From positions 35,308,578-35,372,577 of the forward strand of contig CM043871.1 in the NCBI GenBank assembly GCA_023846275.1: a stretch of DNA of 64,000 nucleotides, written 5' to 3'. This DNA comes from Vanilla planifolia (lineage: Eukaryota; Streptophyta; Magnoliopsida; Asparagales; Orchidaceae). The notes under the pieces were generated by a model that searched no databases, was not told where the DNA came from, and worked only from the letters and a program-made list of their open reading frames with translations. This document shows positions 60,401 to 64,000 of this stretch, one piece after another. How positions within the stretch are numbered: the stretch's first letter is position 1; each line of letters opens with the position of its first letter. A program made the position numbers and the translations under genes.

Positions 60401-63245
60401 ACCTTGATTTTGGTATATCATGTAAACAAGTTTATAATTTGTAGAATGAAGTTATAATAATAAAATTATGTATTTTTTTGAGCAATTATTCTTAACTTAT
60501 ATAGATATTATCGAATATGCCTTAATACTTTATGTAGTTTAATTACATATTTGTCTAAAAATTATACTTATATTAGATATTATTAGATAACCACTAATAT
60601 TTCATATAAAATGGCTAAGTATAGGTTTAGAGGTTATGGCAAAATAAGATATTGACATCATAATTATGATATGCTATTATTAAATATTACTAATATTTTG
60701 TGTATAAAAACTAAGTGTAGGTTCAGATATCTTTTATATGGACAATATAATTTTTACACTAACATTTTGTGCAAGATATCAAAGTATTAGTTTAGATTCT
60801 TACAACTCTATATATTAATGAATATTAGTTTTATTTATGCCAATGCATAAAAGTCTTTCAAATATAGATATTGGATACAATTGAATAGATAGTCAATGAA
60901 GAAATAGGATTCTAAATGAATAAAATATGAAAAGATGATATACTTTAATAAATATAGAAAATATTTCACATATAAATAATAGTTTTATGTTATAGATAAT
61001 GGTTGTTTCATTTTCATATGTTAGTTTTATTCTAATTCATCATATTATTATATTTTATTTTATTATTTTATTAATTTATTTGTTAAGATTTATAAAAACT
61101 CATTAATAGTTATCACTTGTTATGTTTCTACTTCTTATAAAGATAAAGATTATGATGAGATTGAAGGTAATTATACTCATTATGTTAAAAAGTTGATAGA
61201 GTTTTAGATATGATTATTATATATTATTTTAGTTTCATTGTACAATTTGTTATATAGCTTCATTACATTTTTGTATTAATTATTTATACTTAGTATTTTA
61301 TAATAATATATGTCATTTTTTATTTGTCTCATAATTAAGTCTTTGTCTAAGAAAATCATTATATCCTTATATATATATATATTGATAATGTTATGTTAAG
61401 TCCTTATTTATTCTATTCATATAAAATAATAATAATAATAAAAGATTATTAATATAAATGATTTGTGGCCAAAGAAACTTCACCCATGTAACATTTTTTA
61501 TTAACATAAATCCTTTTTAATGAAAGATTATTAATAGTAATACAACAAGCATGTAACATATATGAAGCTTATAAGTAATTAATAAGCATATAAAGCATGC
61601 AAATCAAGTATTAAATCATCCTCCAATTAACCTTTTAATTCTTTCTATTTATAAATTTCCAAATTGCTTTCATCGTCATAATTTCATATGAACATAAGTT
61701 ATATAGAAATTTTTATCGCAATTTTTTACGCTACTACTAGAGTTTTTCGCAAAATTACCTTGCTAGAGTTTTAAATTCTTCTATTTCCTTTGTTGGGTCG
61801 TACAAAGAATTTTCTAAAATTCCTTAGCTTTGTTATTTCTTTTTTTTCTTTTTTTTTTCTCTCTCACTATCCTTCTTTTGCTCATCATTGTTTCTCTAAA
61901 AAATGTCTTCCCAAATCTCTAAATCTTCTTACAACTATTTGACCAAAATCTTTTATAACTCTTAAGTTGATTATTTGCCTCCTAATGTCACTTCCTATCT
62001 CCCAATTATTGAACTCCTATCAAGGGATGTTTGAATTTAGTTTCTCAATTTTTATTTTTCCTTTATTAGACATGTCGCCTCTAATTTCAATAGTTTTCAT
62101 TATTGTGATCCATTAATCTTGTTGTTTATGCTTAAAAGGAGACTACATTTTATTTAATTCAAATTTCAAAACTTTTAATATTTCTTAAAATTTTTTATTA
62201 CAATGATCTTCAAACAATTTTTAACAATTTTTATTTATTTTCTCTTGATGAGTTCTATTAATAACCCAATTTTCATATTTTATTAGCATCATTTAGTAGT
62301 TTTAATAATTTTTTAGATCTAAAATTTCTTATATTAATTATTCTCATGTTTCTTCTTTTTAATGTTGATAGTTCTTGCTACTTTAATTTTATGTCAATGT
62401 AATTTATTAAGTTAATTTTTATGTCCTTTATAATAGGCATTCTTGTTTTTCTTTGTCATGAACTTCTTTATAATATTTTCTTTTTCTTCGTTTTTCTCTT
62501 GATCTTAATAGCATCATTTTCTCTCCCCTTCTCTTCTTTTCTTCTTCTCCATTTGGTTTCCTCTTATTGTTTTTTTCTCTCAAATTCTCTTACCACTTCA
62601 CCTCATCATCTATAATTTTCTTTATCACTTATCTTATTAAAAGGTGGTGGAGTTGAAATTCAAAAATCACAAATTCATTTTTCACAAATTTCAAAATGAT
62701 AATTGTATTATTTCTTAAAAATCAATAATTAATTATTTGAACATGAAAAAAATATTTGATGAAGAAGACGTTGGTATAAAAGAAATATTTGTTAAACTTT
62801 TAAATGTTTAGATTATCAAAATTTGTTATGATAATAAAATTATTATTTTTCACATGATGGATGAGATGTTCAAGAAGGTAAGGCACATTAATGTCATATG
62901 TCACTTTATATGTCTTATTAATTATTTGTGGTAAATTTTTTCTGAGTAAAATTAACACTGATGATAACCTTATTGATAGAATGATTAATAAATTTATTGT
63001 TGACAATTTTAGGCACTACTTAATATTCTTTGGCACTTTTTGAGCTCTTTTATTATAGACTTTTGTGGAAGAGTTGAAGAATTTTTTTTTCAAAAATTAG
63101 ACATTTATTCTTTTCATCATGATTTTTGTAAGGGTGAAGATTTATATGGTATTATGATATGAATTTTAATTTGTTCAACCTAACAAGTTTTTAGTATAAC
63201 AAATATGAAAATCTTTGTCCATTTAATGTTTGGCCCATTGACTAG
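57411..63245. other. Long AT-rich gene-free region
   Basis: Almost 6 kb with extreme A+T content and no recognisable exon or well-preserved element. The part at 61.7-62.65 kb is pyrimidine-rich and has open stretches on the plus strand without a known domain, perhaps decayed transposon coding sequence. Confidence 0.45.
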
Positions 63246-63262
63246 ACATAGATTTTATCGTC

Positions 63263-63359
<97 letters not shown>

Positions 63360-63385
63360 ATATATAATGACGATAAAATCTATGT
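63246..63385. repeat. 140-bp near-perfect inverted repeat enclosing a (TA)n array
   Basis: The arm at 63246-63270 is an exact reverse complement of the one at 63361-63385 (25 bases, containing 'gattttatcgtcatt'). Between them lies about 90 bases of alternating TA with one C near 63358, itself self-complementary. The whole stretch could form a single long hairpin. Confidence 0.93.
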
Positions 63386-64000
63386 ATATATATATAGTAT
63401 GTTTTTTATTGAAATATATATTTTTATTTATGTAAATTATCTTTCTTTTATAACCATTTTTTACATAATGATATCTTCTTATATCCATGATTTTTTACTT
63501 TTGTTATTCTTCACATAAATCTATATTATTATTCTTGTTTTTTTTAATTATCTAATAACCTCATTTTTTTTACAATTTATTTTAAAAATCAAATTAATTA
63601 TACATTTAATTGAATACTAAGGCAAAATTATTTAAAACATACACAATCCAAAAATTTATAAAACTTATTTTATAAATCAAATAGATTTGTAAAATATATT
63701 AAACATTCATTTACGTTATAAATAATCAAATAAATTGTTAAATAAAATAAACATACCATTCATCCAATCATCCTTACCTTTTTCTCCCATCACAATCTAT
63801 TCCCTCACTTATTCTTCACCTTTAACTCTTCTTTCAAGGGATACTTTCTCATTTTTCATATCTTTTATTTATTTATTTTTTCTTTTTGTCTTGGCCAATT
63901 TTTTTGGGATATTAGTCAAATTGTTTATAATTTATTAAAAAAATTATAATAAAGTTTTTTTAATATATTTTATCAATAATATTTAAATAATATAAATTAC
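63386..64000. other. AT-rich sequence to the end of the window
   Basis: No gene is recognised; the short open stretch 63735-63938 is pyrimidine-rich and not family-like. Confidence 0.4.

Noticed and set aside
1-64000. CRISPR arrays, operons, phage or bacterial defence systems
   Set aside because: The sequence is plant nuclear DNA with spliced genes. The repeats seen are microsatellites, minisatellites and transposon remnants.

Overview
This window looks like nuclear DNA from a flowering plant, probably a monocot. It is very AT-rich, with long introns, many decayed retroelements and (TA)n arrays. Its short GC-rich islands mark first exons and leaders. The products are typical land-plant proteins, and the GC-rich, Pro/Ala-rich first two exons of the MUTE gene are the main hint of a monocot. 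The species cannot be told from the sequence.

I can support seven genes. Five have a firm family assignment. Three of those are split by introns, and I rebuilt their exon structure from splice sites, reading frame and family motifs. They are: a CHMP1-type ESCRT-III gene (12022-12633, minus, one exon); a SOSS-B/hSSB-like OB-fold gene (21265-21678, plus); a SpoU/TrmH-family RNA 2'-O-methyltransferase gene (24073-29782, minus, four exons, one 4.8-kb intron, one GC-AG intron); an R3H-domain gene (34322-44310, minus, seven exons over 10 kb); and the stomatal bHLH regulator MUTE (52840-53648, minus, three exons). Two further small genes are a PNRC/Edc1-motif protein (22930-23238, minus) and a plant-type protein of unknown function (56949-57242, minus).

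Layout. 1-11 kb is a graveyard of LTR retroelement fossils: Ty1/copia at about 0.6-3.7 kb, Ty3/gypsy at about 5.5-9.0 kb, and a second gypsy scrap at about 10.0-11.1 kb. The CHMP1 gene follows, then a long (TA)n tract and an unexplained GC-rich island at 13.09-13.61 kb. A second copia fossil (about 14.6-17.35 kb) and LTR-like debris fill the space to the SOSS-B gene. The PNRC-motif gene and the methyltransferase gene follow on the minus strand. The stretch from 29.8 to 34.3 kb is gene-free, with microsatellites and a degenerate minisatellite. The R3H gene comes next; its introns hold antisense, LINE-like RNase H fragments that were duplicated in tandem. The stretch from 44.5 to 52.8 kb is AT-rich and gene-free. 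MUTE has a TATA box and a duplicated leader. From 57.4 kb to the end is gene-free, ending in a (TA)n array inside a near-perfect 140-bp inverted repeat.

These are independent eukaryotic genes rather than a cluster or pathway. They cover membrane remodelling (CHMP1), DNA repair (SOSS-B), RNA modification (SpoU), RNA binding (R3H), probably mRNA decapping (PNRC) and stomatal development (MUTE). I did not find a new defence or mobile system. The most unusual features are the duplicated start region of MUTE, the inferred GC-AG intron, and the palindromic (TA)n structure.
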